The position numbers and the translations under genes were made by a program. A stretch of DNA of 8,378 nt from NCBI GenBank assembly GCA_023434535.1, contig JAEYSR010000029.1:1-8378 (forward strand). Reading direction: 5' to 3'. Under the pieces are notes generated by a model that saw only the letters and a list, made by a program, of their open reading frames with translations, was not told the DNA's origin and ran no database searches. Position 1 is the stretch's first letter. Each line of letters starts with the position of its first letter. Shown piece after piece: positions 1 through 6,992 of this stretch. The stretch is from Actinomycetes bacterium. GTDB taxonomy: Bacteria > Actinomycetota > Acidimicrobiia > Acidimicrobiales > Microtrichaceae.

Positions 1-1063
1 GTGCGATGCGCTCCGCCAGCAGGCGTCGGAACTGCTCCGCCCGCTCGACCACGTTGCTCAGCACGTCGTCGCGTTCGATCAGGCGCAGGTGCTCGAGCGC
101 GACTGCGGCGGCCAGGGCGTTCCCGCCGTAGGAGTGCCCGTGGTACAGCGTGCGCGGCCCGAGGTCCTCACCGAGGAACGCGTCGAACACCCGCTGCGAC
201 GCCGCGGTCACCGACATCGGCAGGTACCCGCCGGTGATGCCCTTGCCGAGCGCCATGAGATCGGGCTGCAGGCCGCACCGTTCCGAGGCGAACAGCGTGC
301 CCGTGCGGCCGAAGCCCACGGCGACCTCGTCGCAGATCAGGAGCACGTCGTTGCGTCGGCACGCCTCGCCCAGCGGGCCGAACGCGTCGGCGTCCAGGAT
401 CCTCATCCCCGCCGCACCCTGGACCAGCGGCTCGACCACGACGGCGGCGAGCCGACCGGCGTGCTCGTCGATCATCGAGCACGCGACGTCGATGGCGTCG
501 GCACGGTCGAAGCCCGGGGCGCGGAGGACGCCGAAGCGCAGCGGGTCGTAGAGGTCCACGCCGAAGCCGTCGTCGCCGAGTGACATCGAGCCGATCGTGT
601 CGCCGTGGTACGCGCCGCCGAACGAGAGGTACGTGGTCCGGCCGGTCACGCCCAGGTTCACCCAGTACTGGAAGGCGATCTTGAGCGCCTGCTCCACCGC
701 GACCGCGCCGTCGGACGCGAACAGGAGGTGCGGTCGATCCACCGGCAGCAGCGGTGCCAGTGCCTCGGCCAGCTCGACGACGACGGTGTTCGCGTTGCCG
801 AGCATCGTGGTGTGCGCGACCCGGTCGATCTGGTCCCGCAGCGCCGCGTCGAGCTCCGGCACGCGGTGGCCGAGCGTCGTCACCCAGAGCGAGCTGATGG
901 CGTCGAGGTAGCGACGGCCGTCGACGTCGACGATGTGGTGGCCCTCGGCCGATGCCGCCATCACCGGCGAGCTGCCGGGGAACGCGGCCATCTGGGTGAA
1001 CCCGTGCCAGACGACGGCGGCGTCGCGCTCGATCCAGCGGGATGCGGCGGGCTCGTCGGTCAC
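1..1063 (-). CDS. bioA: Adenosylmethionine-8-amino-7-oxononanoate aminotransferase (BioA), 3' end outside window
   Basis: PLP-dependent class III aminotransferase of biotin synthesis; it converts 7-keto-8-aminopelargonate (KAPA) to 7,8-diaminopelargonate with S-adenosylmethionine as amino donor, in the cytosol. About 354 residues are visible from the GTG at 1063; the C-terminal part lies beyond the left edge. Seen: the substrate-pocket SSLW motif (Trp60), FASDGAVAVEQALK (residues 115-128), the AYHGDTIGSMS segment (151-161), ICDEV with the cofactor-binding Asp245, GFGRTG (250-255, Arg253), and LGKGITGGYLP with Schiff-base Lys274. The SS-x-W and GFGRTG motifs separate it from ornithine or GABA aminotransferases. 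No Shine-Dalgarno sequence precedes the GTG, and TAGCGT lies 8 nt upstream, so a leaderless mRNA is possible. It is divergent from guaB3. No other biotin gene is visible, so any bio operon must lie to the left. Confidence 0.95.
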   Translation of the reverse strand, partial: MTDEPAASRWIERDAAVVWHGFTQMAAFPGSSPVMAASAEGHHIVDVDGRRYLDAISSLWVTTLGHRVPELDAALRDQIDRVAHTTMLGNANTVVVELAEALAPLLPVDRPHLLFASDGAVAVEQALKIAFQYWVNLGVTGRTTYLSFGGAYHGDTIGSMSLGDDGFGVDLYDPLRFGVLRAPGFDRADAIDVACSMIDEHAGRLAAVVVEPLVQGAAGMRILDADAFGPLGEACRRNDVLLICDEVAVGFGRTGTLFASERCGLQPDLMALGKGITGGYLPMSVTAASQRVFDAFLGEDLGPRTLYHGHSYGGNALAAAVALEHLRLIERDDVLSNVVERAEQFRRLLAERIA

Positions 1064-1071
1064 GGGGCCAC

Positions 1072-1077
1072 ACGCTA
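1072..1077 (-). promoter_or_regulatory. Candidate -10 element (TAGCGT) for a leaderless bioA transcript
   Basis: On the minus strand TAGCGT matches the TANNNT actinobacterial -10 pattern and ends 8 nt before the bioA GTG, about where transcription would start at or beside the start codon. There is no clear -35 hexamer at the right distance. Leaderless mRNAs are common in Actinomycetota; its use here is inference. Confidence 0.3.
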
Positions 1078-1134
1078 CGAGAGCCTCGGCGGCGGGCCCC
1101 AAACCGCTGGCTCGGCCGGGGAGGCGGGCAGGCC

Positions 1135-1140
1135 TAGACT
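1135..1140 (+). promoter_or_regulatory. Candidate -10 element (TAGACT) for guaB3-guaA
   Basis: TAGACT fits TANNNT and lies 44 nt before the guaB3 GTG, which would give a 5' UTR of roughly 35-40 nt containing the ribosome binding site. No good -35 hexamer lies 16-19 bp upstream. It is the best -10 match in the 121-bp divergent region. Confidence 0.35.
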
Positions 1141-1170
1141 TTCCGCCTTCACCCGGGACAGGTGGTCCAG

Positions 1171-1177
1171 GGAGAGG
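1171..1177 (+). promoter_or_regulatory. Ribosome binding site of guaB3
   Basis: GGAGAGG sits 7 nt before the GTG at 1185 and decides the start. The reading frame stays open upstream to 933, but that part runs antisense to bioA and through the promoter region. Confidence 0.75.
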
Positions 1178-1184
1178 TGAGACC

Positions 1185-2333
1185 GTGGCAGAGACAGAGA
1201 TCGGCTTGGGCAAGCAGGGGCGGCGGGGCTACTCGCTGGACGAGGTGGCCATCGTCCCGAGCCGACGTACCCGTGACGCCGACCAGGTGGACGTGTCCTG
1301 GCAGGTCGACGCCTACCAGTTCGACCTCCCTGTGATCGCCGCTGCGCTCGACGGTGTGACCAGCCCCGCGACCGCGATCGAGATGGACCGCCTCGGCGGC
1401 GCCGGCGCCCTGCACCTCGAGGGCCTGTGGTGCCGTCACGACGACCCGACCGCCCTGCTCGAGCGCATCGCCGGCCACGACGCCGCCGGTGGCGACGACG
1501 GTGTGGCGCTGCTCCGGGAGGCCTACGAGGCCCCGGTGCGACCGGAGCTGGTCGAGCAGCGGATCGCGGAGATCCGCGACGCCGGCGCGACCGTGGTCGT
1601 GGCGGTGAGCCCCGGTCGGACCGAGTCCCTCCTGCCGACGATCAAGAAGGTCGAGCCCGACCTCCTGGTGATCCAGGGGACGGTGACCTCGGCCGAGCAC
1701 GTGAGCGACGCCGCGCACGACCCGCTGGACCTGAAGCACCTGGTCCGCCGTCTCGAGGTGCCGGTCGTCGTGGGAGGGTGCGCCAGCTACCAGGCCGCCC
1801 TGCACCTCATGCGCACCGGCGCCGCGGGCGTGCTCGTCGGCATCGGGACCGGCGTGTCCTCCACGACGTCGGGCGTTCTCGGCGTCGGGAACCCGCAGGC
1901 CACGGCGATCGCCGACGCCCGTGCGGCCCGGATGCGGCACCTCGACGAGACCGGCGTGTACGTGCACCTCATCGCGGACGGCGGGATGTCCACCGGCGGC
2001 GACATCGCCAAGGCGGTCGTGTGCGGCGCCGACGCGGTGATGATGGGCGCACCTCTGGCCGGTGCCGACGAGGCGCCCGCCGGTGGCGCCGTGTGGTCGA
2101 TGACGTCGTTCCACTCGCGCCTGCCGCGCGGCCGACTGCGGCGGGTCCCGCGCCTCGGATCGCTCGAGCAGATCCTGCTCGGTCCGTCGGACCGCTCCGA
2201 CGGTCGCACCAACCTCGTCGGCGGTCTGCGCAAGGCGATGGCCGTCACCGGCCATGGCACCCTCAAGGACCTGCAGAAGGCGGAGCTCGTGATCACCTCG
2301 CCACCGAGCATCAGGCCCGGAGCCCAGCGATGA
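1185..2333 (+). CDS. guaB3: GuaB3-type IMP dehydrogenase family protein, no CBS domains, Ser in place of catalytic Cys
   Basis: 382-residue (beta/alpha)8-barrel protein of the IMP dehydrogenase/GMP reductase superfamily, the GuaB3 branch found in actinobacteria. Canonical IMP dehydrogenase oxidises IMP to XMP with NAD+. Seen: N-terminal YSLDEVAIVPSRRT (16-29); no CBS pair in the barrel (length ~380 rather than ~490); VVVGGCAS (194-201); active-site loop VGIGTGVSSTTSGVLGVGNPQ (218-238); phosphate-binding ADGGMSTGGDIAKAVVCGAD (264-283) and MMGAPLAG (286-293); C-terminal NLVGGLRKAM (343-352). The active-site loop aligns without gaps to the usual VGIGPGSICTT loop, which puts Ser226 at the catalytic Cys. 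I cannot find the Arg-Tyr flap motif either. IMP dehydrogenase activity is therefore doubtful; a regulatory or altered-substrate role is an alternative. The stop TGA overlaps an ATG (ATGA) inside the repeat leading into guaA, which suggests translational coupling. Confidence 0.93.
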   Translation: MAETEIGLGKQGRRGYSLDEVAIVPSRRTRDADQVDVSWQVDAYQFDLPVIAAALDGVTSPATAIEMDRLGGAGALHLEGLWCRHDDPTALLERIAGHDAAGGDDGVALLREAYEAPVRPELVEQRIAEIRDAGATVVVAVSPGRTESLLPTIKKVEPDLLVIQGTVTSAEHVSDAAHDPLDLKHLVRRLEVPVVVGGCASYQAALHLMRTGAAGVLVGIGTGVSSTTSGVLGVGNPQATAIADARAARMRHLDETGVYVHLIADGGMSTGGDIAKAVVCGADAVMMGAPLAGADEAPAGGAVWSMTSFHSRLPRGRLRRVPRLGSLEQILLGPSDRSDGRTNLVGGLRKAMAVTGHGTLKDLQKAELVITSPPSIRPGAQR

Positions 2334-2402
2334 GCGGCGACCAGGTGGGGCGGAGCCCAGCGATGAGCGGCGACCAGAGCAACGGAGCCCAGCGATGAGC
2401 GG
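2318..2402 (+). repeat. Three-copy direct repeat carrying SD + start codon at the guaB3/guaA junction
   Basis: A 20-nt core, CGGAGCCCAGCGATGAGCGG, occurs exactly three times: 2318-2337, 2351-2370 and 2383-2402. Copies 1 and 2 share seven further bases (CGACCAG). Each core holds GGAG, 7 nt, then ATGAGC, i.e. a complete translation start. The period is 33 then 32 nt, so the ATGs of copies 1 and 2 are in one frame while copy 3 is shifted, and a TGA appears across its ATG. Copy 1 encodes GuaB3's last residues GAQR-stop and copy 3 provides GuaA's start. The simplest reading is duplication of an ancestral stop/start-overlap junction. Confidence 0.95.
2330..2398 (+). CDS. Possible 22-residue junction peptide between guaB3 and guaA
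   Basis: From the repeat-1 ATG a 22-codon frame reads MSGDQVGRSPAMSGDQ followed by SNGAQR and a stop. Its ATG overlaps the guaB3 stop (ATGA at 2330-2333) and its TGA overlaps the guaA start (ATGA at 2395-2398). A second in-frame ATG at 2363 gives an 11-residue version. Both ATGs have GGAG 7 nt upstream. It ends in the same GAQR as GuaB3 because both ends are encoded by repeat copies. It more likely passes ribosomes on to guaA than makes a functional peptide; translation itself is inference. Confidence 0.3.
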   Translation: MSGDQVGRSPAMSGDQSNGAQR

Positions 2403-3987
2403 GCGTCCGGACGCCGCCAGCAAGGCGGAGGCCGCCGCCGTGGTCGGCGAGCAGCCGACCGTGCTGGTCGTCGACTTCGGCGCGCAGTACGCACAGCTGA
2501 TCGCCCGTCGCGTGCGCGAGGCGAACGTGTACTCGGAGATCGTCCCGCACTCGATCACCGCGGCCGAGCTCGCCGATCGTGGTCCCGCCGCGATCATCTT
2601 CTCCGGCGGTCCCAAGTCGGTCCGGGTTCCCGATGCCCCGACGATCGACCCGGGCGTCTACGACCTCGGCGTCCCGATCCTGGGCATCTGCTACGGCCAG
2701 CAGCTGATCGCCCAGCAGCTCGGCGGCGAGGTCGGCGGCGGCGGAGCGGGGGAGTACGGCCGCACGGTCGTGCACCGGACCGACGGCGTGGAGTCGTCCA
2801 TCCTCACCGAGGACCTGCCTCACGACCAGACCGTGTGGATGAGCCACTTCGACGCCGTGCAGCGCCCGCCCGAGGGATTCGTCGCCACGGCGTCGTCGGA
2901 GGGCGCGCCGTGCGCGGTCATCGAGTCGCCCGAGCGGAAGATCTGGGGTGTGCAGTACCACCCCGAGGTGGCCCACACCCCGCACGGACAGGAGCTGATC
3001 ACCCGGTTCCTGCACGACCTCGCCGGCCTGCCCGACACGTGGACGATGGAGAACTTCATCGACGCGTCGGTCGAGGCGATCCGGGCCCAGGTCGGCAGCG
3101 GCCGGGCCATCTGCGGCCTGTCCGGCGGAGTCGACTCGGCGGTGGCCGCCGCTCTGGTGCACAAGGCGATCGGCCCGCAGCTGACCTGCGTCTTCGTGGA
3201 CACGGGGCTCATGCGCAAGAACGAGGGCGAGCAGGTCGTCGAGACCTTCCAGCGCCACCAGGGGATCGAGCTCATCCACGTCCGCGCCGCGGACCGGTTC
3301 TTCGAGCGCCTGGCCGGGGTCACCGAGCCGGAGGACAAGCGCAAGACCATCGGCGAGCTGTTCATCCGCGTCTTCGAGGACGCCCGGGGCGGGGTGGAGG
3401 ACGCGCAGTACCTGGTGCAGGGCACGCTCTACCCCGACGTGATCGAGTCGGGCACCGCGCACGCTGCGACCATCAAGAGCCACCACAACGTGGGTGGCCT
3501 CCCCGAGGACCTCGACTTCGAGCTCGTCGAGCCGCTGCGGCTCCTGTTCAAGGACGAGGTGCGCGCCGTCGGACACGAGCTCGGCCTTCCCGACGAGATC
3601 GTCTGGCGTCAGCCGTTCCCCGGTCCGGGCCTGGGCGTCCGCATCATCGGCGAGGTCACCCCCGAGATGGTCGCGCTGCTGCAGGAGGCCGATGCGATCG
3701 TCCGCGAGGAGCTGCGCATCGCCGGGTTGGAGCGCGAGATCTGGCAGGCGTTCGCCGTGCTGCCCGACATCCGCACCGTGGGCGTCATGGGCGACGAGCG
3801 GACCTACGGGCACCCGGTGATCATCCGTGCGGTGACGTCGGAGGACGCCATGACTGCGGACTGGGCCCGCATCCCCTACGACGTGCTCGAGTCGATGGCG
3901 AGCCGGATCATCAACGAGGTCCCGGGCGTGAACCGGGTGGCGTACGACATCACGTCGAAGCCCCCGGGCACCATCGAGTGGGAGTGA
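2395..3987 (+). CDS. guaA: GMP synthase (glutamine-hydrolysing), GuaA
   Basis: 530-residue two-domain enzyme that aminates XMP to GMP with ATP and glutamine, the last step of guanine nucleotide synthesis; cytosolic, normally a dimer. Class I glutamine amidotransferase domain (~20-210): VLVVDFGAQYAQLIARRVRE, FSGGPKSV (69-76), nucleophile Cys99 in GICYGQQ, and His189/Glu191 in QYHPEVAHT. ATP-pyrophosphatase domain: P-loop LSGGVDSAV (242-250), FVDTGLMRKNEGEQ (267-280), QGTLYPDVIES (342-352), IKSHHNVGGLP (360-370). C-terminal dimerisation/XMP-binding domain ends in the typical PPGTIEWE. All key residues are present and the length is normal. The start is the ATG of repeat copy 3, with GGAG 7 nt upstream. 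The first ~20 residues are Ala-rich and not conserved in the family. It forms a unit with guaB3 and converges on the downstream response regulator. Confidence 0.98.
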   Translation: MSGRPDAASKAEAAAVVGEQPTVLVVDFGAQYAQLIARRVREANVYSEIVPHSITAAELADRGPAAIIFSGGPKSVRVPDAPTIDPGVYDLGVPILGICYGQQLIAQQLGGEVGGGGAGEYGRTVVHRTDGVESSILTEDLPHDQTVWMSHFDAVQRPPEGFVATASSEGAPCAVIESPERKIWGVQYHPEVAHTPHGQELITRFLHDLAGLPDTWTMENFIDASVEAIRAQVGSGRAICGLSGGVDSAVAAALVHKAIGPQLTCVFVDTGLMRKNEGEQVVETFQRHQGIELIHVRAADRFFERLAGVTEPEDKRKTIGELFIRVFEDARGGVEDAQYLVQGTLYPDVIESGTAHAATIKSHHNVGGLPEDLDFELVEPLRLLFKDEVRAVGHELGLPDEIVWRQPFPGPGLGVRIIGEVTPEMVALLQEADAIVREELRIAGLEREIWQAFAVLPDIRTVGVMGDERTYGHPVIIRAVTSEDAMTADWARIPYDVLESMASRIINEVPGVNRVAYDITSKPPGTIEWE

Positions 3988-4012
3988 CGGACCGCTCAGC
4001 TGGTCATGTCGG

Positions 4013-4654
4013 TCAGGTGATGCCGTGGTCGACGGCCCAGCGCACGAGCTCGTGGCGCCGCGACAGGTGGAGCTTGGCCATGGTGTTGCGCACGTGGTTC
4101 TCCACCGTCTTGGGCGAGATGAACAGCGCGTCGCCGACGGTCCGGTAGGACTCTCCCCGGGCCACGTGGGCCAGCACCTCGCGCTCCCGCTCGGTCAGGG
4201 GGAGACCGCCGTCGCCTGACGAGGTGGCCAGGCGTCGGTACTCGCCGATCAGCATCGCGGCGAGCTGCGGCGAGAAGACCGGTTCGCCGTCGGCCGCCCG
4301 GAGCAGCGCAGCGCGGAGGTCGTCCGAGCGGGTCGACTTGAGCAGGTAGCCGACGGCGCCGGCGGCCACGACGTCGAGCAGGTTCCGCTCCGACTCGCTC
4401 ACGGTGAGCACGACCACCGGCATCTCCGAAGCGAGCGCCTGGACGACCGCCATGCCGCCCCCGCCGGGCATCTCGAGGTCGCACAGGACGAGCTCGGGTC
4501 GCTCCCGTCGTGCCGCCTCGATGGCGTCGGGAGCATCCTCGGCCTCGGCGACGACGGCGAACCGGTCGCCGAGGTCGGCGCGGATCCCGGAGCGCCAGAT
4601 CTGGTGGTCGTCGGCGACGACCACGCGCACGGCCCGGTCGTTCGGGACGGTCAC
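4013..4654 (-). CDS. NarL/LuxR-family response regulator (MacR-like)
   Basis: 213-residue DNA-binding response regulator. Receiver domain (~10-125): acidic pair Asp15/Asp16 in VVADDHQIWR, phospho-acceptor Asp59 in LVLCDLEMPGGGG, Thr84 in VVLTVSE, Lys106 in YLLKS. The LuxR-type helix-turn-helix (~152-208) has LTEREREVLAHVARG and the recognition part ISPKTVENHVRNTMAKLHL. All phosphorelay residues are intact, so normal activation by phosphorylation is expected. The sequence resembles actinobacterial MacR regulators, the partners of kinases that control envelope and membrane proteins in Streptomyces; that function is transferred by similarity only. The GTG start overlaps the kinase stop as GTGA (4651-4654), so the pair is probably translationally coupled. 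It is the last gene of the four-gene minus-strand unit and converges on guaA across 25 bp. Confidence 0.95.
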   Translation of the reverse strand: MTVPNDRAVRVVVADDHQIWRSGIRADLGDRFAVVAEAEDAPDAIEAARRERPELVLCDLEMPGGGGMAVVQALASEMPVVVLTVSESERNLLDVVAAGAVGYLLKSTRSDDLRAALLRAADGEPVFSPQLAAMLIGEYRRLATSSGDGGLPLTEREREVLAHVARGESYRTVGDALFISPKTVENHVRNTMAKLHLSRRHELVRWAVDHGIT

Positions 4655-5802
4655 GGGACCCACACCGTCACGTCGGTCCCGCGGCCAGGGGAGCTCTCGA
4701 CGGTGGCGCCGCCGCCCACGGCGCGCAGCCGCTCGCGGATGGACGCGGTGATGCCGGATCCCTCGACCACCTCGGCCGGGTCGAAGCCCGCTCCCTCGTC
4801 GTGCACGACGACCATGGTGCCCGACGGCTCGCGCCGGTCGACGCTCACCCACACCTCGTCGACCCCGGCGTGCTTGGCGGCGTTCACCACCGCTTCGGCG
4901 GTGGCGCCCACGAGCGCATCCGTCGCGGCGAGGTCGGGATCCCGCGCCTCGATGACGACCAGCTGCACCGAGACGGCGTGCATCCTGGCCAGACGTGCCA
5001 GCTCGGCCCGCAGGCGACCGGCCAGGTCGGCGGGCTCGTCGGCTCCGCCGAGGGCCCCGCTCCCCGCCGGCGGACGCTGCCGGTCGCCGCGCAGGAAGGC
5101 TCGCAGCTGGGCGTCCTGCTCGCGCGCCAGGGCGACCAGGTCGGCATCGTCGGACCGTCGCTGGACCACCGCCAGGGTCTGGAGCACCCCGTCGTGGAGG
5201 GTCCGGGCCACCTCGTCCCGAGCCCGGGCGTCCGCCGCGGCCTGAGCGGTGGTCCGGAGCTGCTCGGCCACCCAGCCGCTGACCCAGCCCGACGCCGCCA
5301 GGAGCACGAAGGTCCCCGTGGCCGACAGCCACTCGCCGGACATCCCGTCGCCCACCGTCGACGCGGTCACGACGTTGGCGGCGCCGACCGCCGCTCCGCC
5401 GAGCACGCCGCGCAGCGGACCCGCCGCGACGCCGGTGGCCACCACGGCGATCAACGGCCACGCCGAGGCGAAGGACTGCGGATGCTCGCCGGCGTACACG
5501 ACGTGGTCGGCGCCGACGGCCACGCAGGCGAGGACGAGGTCGACCACGATGCCCGCCGCGCCCGACACCCACCGGTCGCGGCGACCGACCCCGACGGTCC
5601 ACAGGATCGACCACGCCCCCAGGACGACCAGGACGACGCCCGCGAGCCCGGGTCGGTCGAGGACGCCCGACGACGCGTCCACGGCGCAGACCACCGCCGC
5701 CCAGCCCAGCGTGATGCCGCGCAGCGCGCCGAGGGCCAGCTGCATCCGACGCTGCAGCGCGGCGGTCGTGGGCGTCACCCGGTCGCGGACCATCGTCGCC
5801 AT
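4651..5802 (-). CDS. Membrane histidine kinase, MacS/DUF5931-like architecture
   Basis: 383-residue sensor kinase, cognate to the following regulator. About five hydrophobic segments (22-41, 52-72, 79-104, 115-146, 158-180) form an N-terminal membrane sensor with little extracytoplasmic sequence, resembling the DUF5931 (MacS-type) region of actinobacterial kinases. A short cytoplasmic linker leads to the dimerisation/phospho-acceptor helix EVARTLHDGVLQTLAVVQRR (197-216) with His203, then AREQDAQLRAFL. The ATPase domain has an N-box EAVVNAAKHAG (303-313, Asn307), a G1 box DEGAGFD (335-341) and a G2 box GSGITASIRERL (348-359). All catalytic boxes are intact. The start is uncertain: ATG at 5802 (used here), ATG at 5793, or GTG at 5778, which would give a GTGA overlap with the acyltransferase stop exactly like the kinase/regulator junction. 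None has a strong Shine-Dalgarno sequence. The input signal is unknown and is probably sensed in or at the membrane. Confidence 0.92.
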   Translation of the reverse strand: MATMVRDRVTPTTAALQRRMQLALGALRGITLGWAAVVCAVDASSGVLDRPGLAGVVLVVLGAWSILWTVGVGRRDRWVSGAAGIVVDLVLACVAVGADHVVYAGEHPQSFASAWPLIAVVATGVAAGPLRGVLGGAAVGAANVVTASTVGDGMSGEWLSATGTFVLLAASGWVSGWVAEQLRTTAQAAADARARDEVARTLHDGVLQTLAVVQRRSDDADLVALAREQDAQLRAFLRGDRQRPPAGSGALGGADEPADLAGRLRAELARLARMHAVSVQLVVIEARDPDLAATDALVGATAEAVVNAAKHAGVDEVWVSVDRREPSGTMVVVHDEGAGFDPAEVVEGSGITASIRERLRAVGGGATVESSPGRGTDVTVWVP

Positions 5803-6992
5803 GCTGCCCGAAGTGCGTGCCGTCGCGTCCCGGCCCCCGGTCCGGTGAGGGCGAACAGCGGCACGGCGACAACCGTCGGGCCGATCAGCCAGAGGGGTCG
5901 CTGCACCCACCACGACCCGTCGACGGTGTGGTCCGGCGCGCCGACGGCGACGACGAGCAGACCCCAGAACGCGGCGAGTGCCAGCATGTGCCAGACGTAG
6001 ACGGTCATCGACCACGCGCCCGCCGTCGCCAGGAGCCGTCGGCGACCCGAGCACCAGGCCCGCAGTGGCCGGTCGGCGACCACCAGCAGACCCATCTGGG
6101 CGACGGCGAGCAGCACGACCGCCAGGTTGGGCGGCGACATGTTGGAGATCGGGTCCGGGTGCGTCCCGACCATCGACGCCGGGTAGCCGCCCCACGTCGC
6201 CGCCGCGCCGAGGGCTGCGAACCCGCCGAGGCAGGTCGCCCACCCGGCCCGGCGTGGGGCGTGGCGGAGGGCACCGAGGTGGAACCCGAGCTGGTGCACG
6301 ACGGACCACGTGAGGGCGTAGACGGCGAGCGTCGCGACCAGGCCGACGTCGCCGCGCGAGGGCAGCACGAGCGCCCTGTCCACGACGGCGACCAGGGCGA
6401 CGCCGCACGCGACGGTCCACAACCCGTATCGGTCGTGGAGACGCCGGGCGAGGGGAGCGACCAGGACGAGCACCAGGTACACGGCCAGGAACCACAGCGG
6501 CGTGATCATGAGGACGATCCCCCGGACGACGTCGGGGCGACCGAGAGCTGCGGCGGCGACGGCCGCGGTCGCGGCCAGAGCGAGGAGCGGGACCACCGGT
6601 CGGACGAGCCTGCGGTACCGAGCGGAGACGAAGGTGCGGGCGACGGAGCCCGACGTGCCGGTTGCCGCTCCGGACGTCGCAGCCCGGTGCTGCGTGATGA
6701 GCCTGTCGAGGGCCGCCGAGTGGAGCGCTCCGCCGATGAGGAAGAACAGCGGCATGACCTGGAGGACCCAGGTGGCGAGCCACAGGCCCGGCGTCTCGCC
6801 GATCGGGTTGCCGACGCGCGGCCCCTCGTCCCAGCGGAGCGTGGTGAAGCCCCAGTGCCAGGCGACCACCACCACCAGGGCCCCGGCCCGGACGAGGTCC
6901 AGGACCGGGTCACGCTCCGGTCGGCCTGCGTTCCGGCCGCCGCCGTCGGACCGTCCGGCGACGTCGACGGCCTCGGCGCTGGCCGGGCTCAT
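5775..6992 (-). CDS. Acyltransferase family 3 integral membrane protein (OafA-like)
   Basis: 405-residue polytopic membrane protein. About ten hydrophobic segments follow a 28-residue polar, Gly/Arg-rich N-terminus. The family signature R-x10-H is present in segment 1 (Arg35 and His46 in LVRAGALVVVVAWHWGF), followed by MPLFFLIGGAL (80-90), ARYRRLVRPVVPL (124-136), ITPLWFLAVYLVL (163-175) and, in the second half, SNMSPPNLAVVLLA (283-296) and MTVYVWHMLAL (329-339). Family members move acyl groups (acetyl or succinyl, for example) onto extracytoplasmic carbohydrates or lipids; the acceptor here is unknown. It is a stand-alone membrane domain without the C-terminal SGNH esterase of long OafA proteins. 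The ATG at 6992 overlaps the upstream gene's stop as ATGA. Its frame stays open upstream to 8117, but that part is Arg/Pro-rich and antisense-like or in the wrong frame over the preceding gene. Placement in front of the kinase suggests co-expression. Confidence 0.92.
   Translation of the reverse strand: MSPASAEAVDVAGRSDGGGRNAGRPERDPVLDLVRAGALVVVVAWHWGFTTLRWDEGPRVGNPIGETPGLWLATWVLQVMPLFFLIGGALHSAALDRLITQHRAATSGAATGTSGSVARTFVSARYRRLVRPVVPLLALAATAAVAAAALGRPDVVRGIVLMITPLWFLAVYLVLVLVAPLARRLHDRYGLWTVACGVALVAVVDRALVLPSRGDVGLVATLAVYALTWSVVHQLGFHLGALRHAPRRAGWATCLGGFAALGAAATWGGYPASMVGTHPDPISNMSPPNLAVVLLAVAQMGLLVVADRPLRAWCSGRRRLLATAGAWSMTVYVWHMLALAAFWGLLVVAVGAPDHTVDGSWWVQRPLWLIGPTVVAVPLFALTGPGAGTRRHALRAAWRRWSATG

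Noticed and set aside
933..1184. Upstream extension of the guaB3 frame to 933
   Set aside because: The extension is antisense to bioA and crosses the promoter region; the GTG at 1185 has a clear GGAGAGG, and the conserved family sequence begins soon after it.
1149..3813. Long open frames on the minus strand opposite guaB3 and guaA, including repeated RWAP/LIAGLR peptides over the junction repeats
   Set aside because: They are shadows of high-GC genes with unlikely composition; the peptide repeats simply reflect the DNA repeat at 2318-2402, and the sense strand encodes clear enzymes.
3988..4012. Possible bidirectional terminator between the convergent guaA and regulator genes
   Set aside because: Only a 4-bp GACC/GGTC pairing with an 8-nt loop is present and there is no T-tract, so it is too weak to call.
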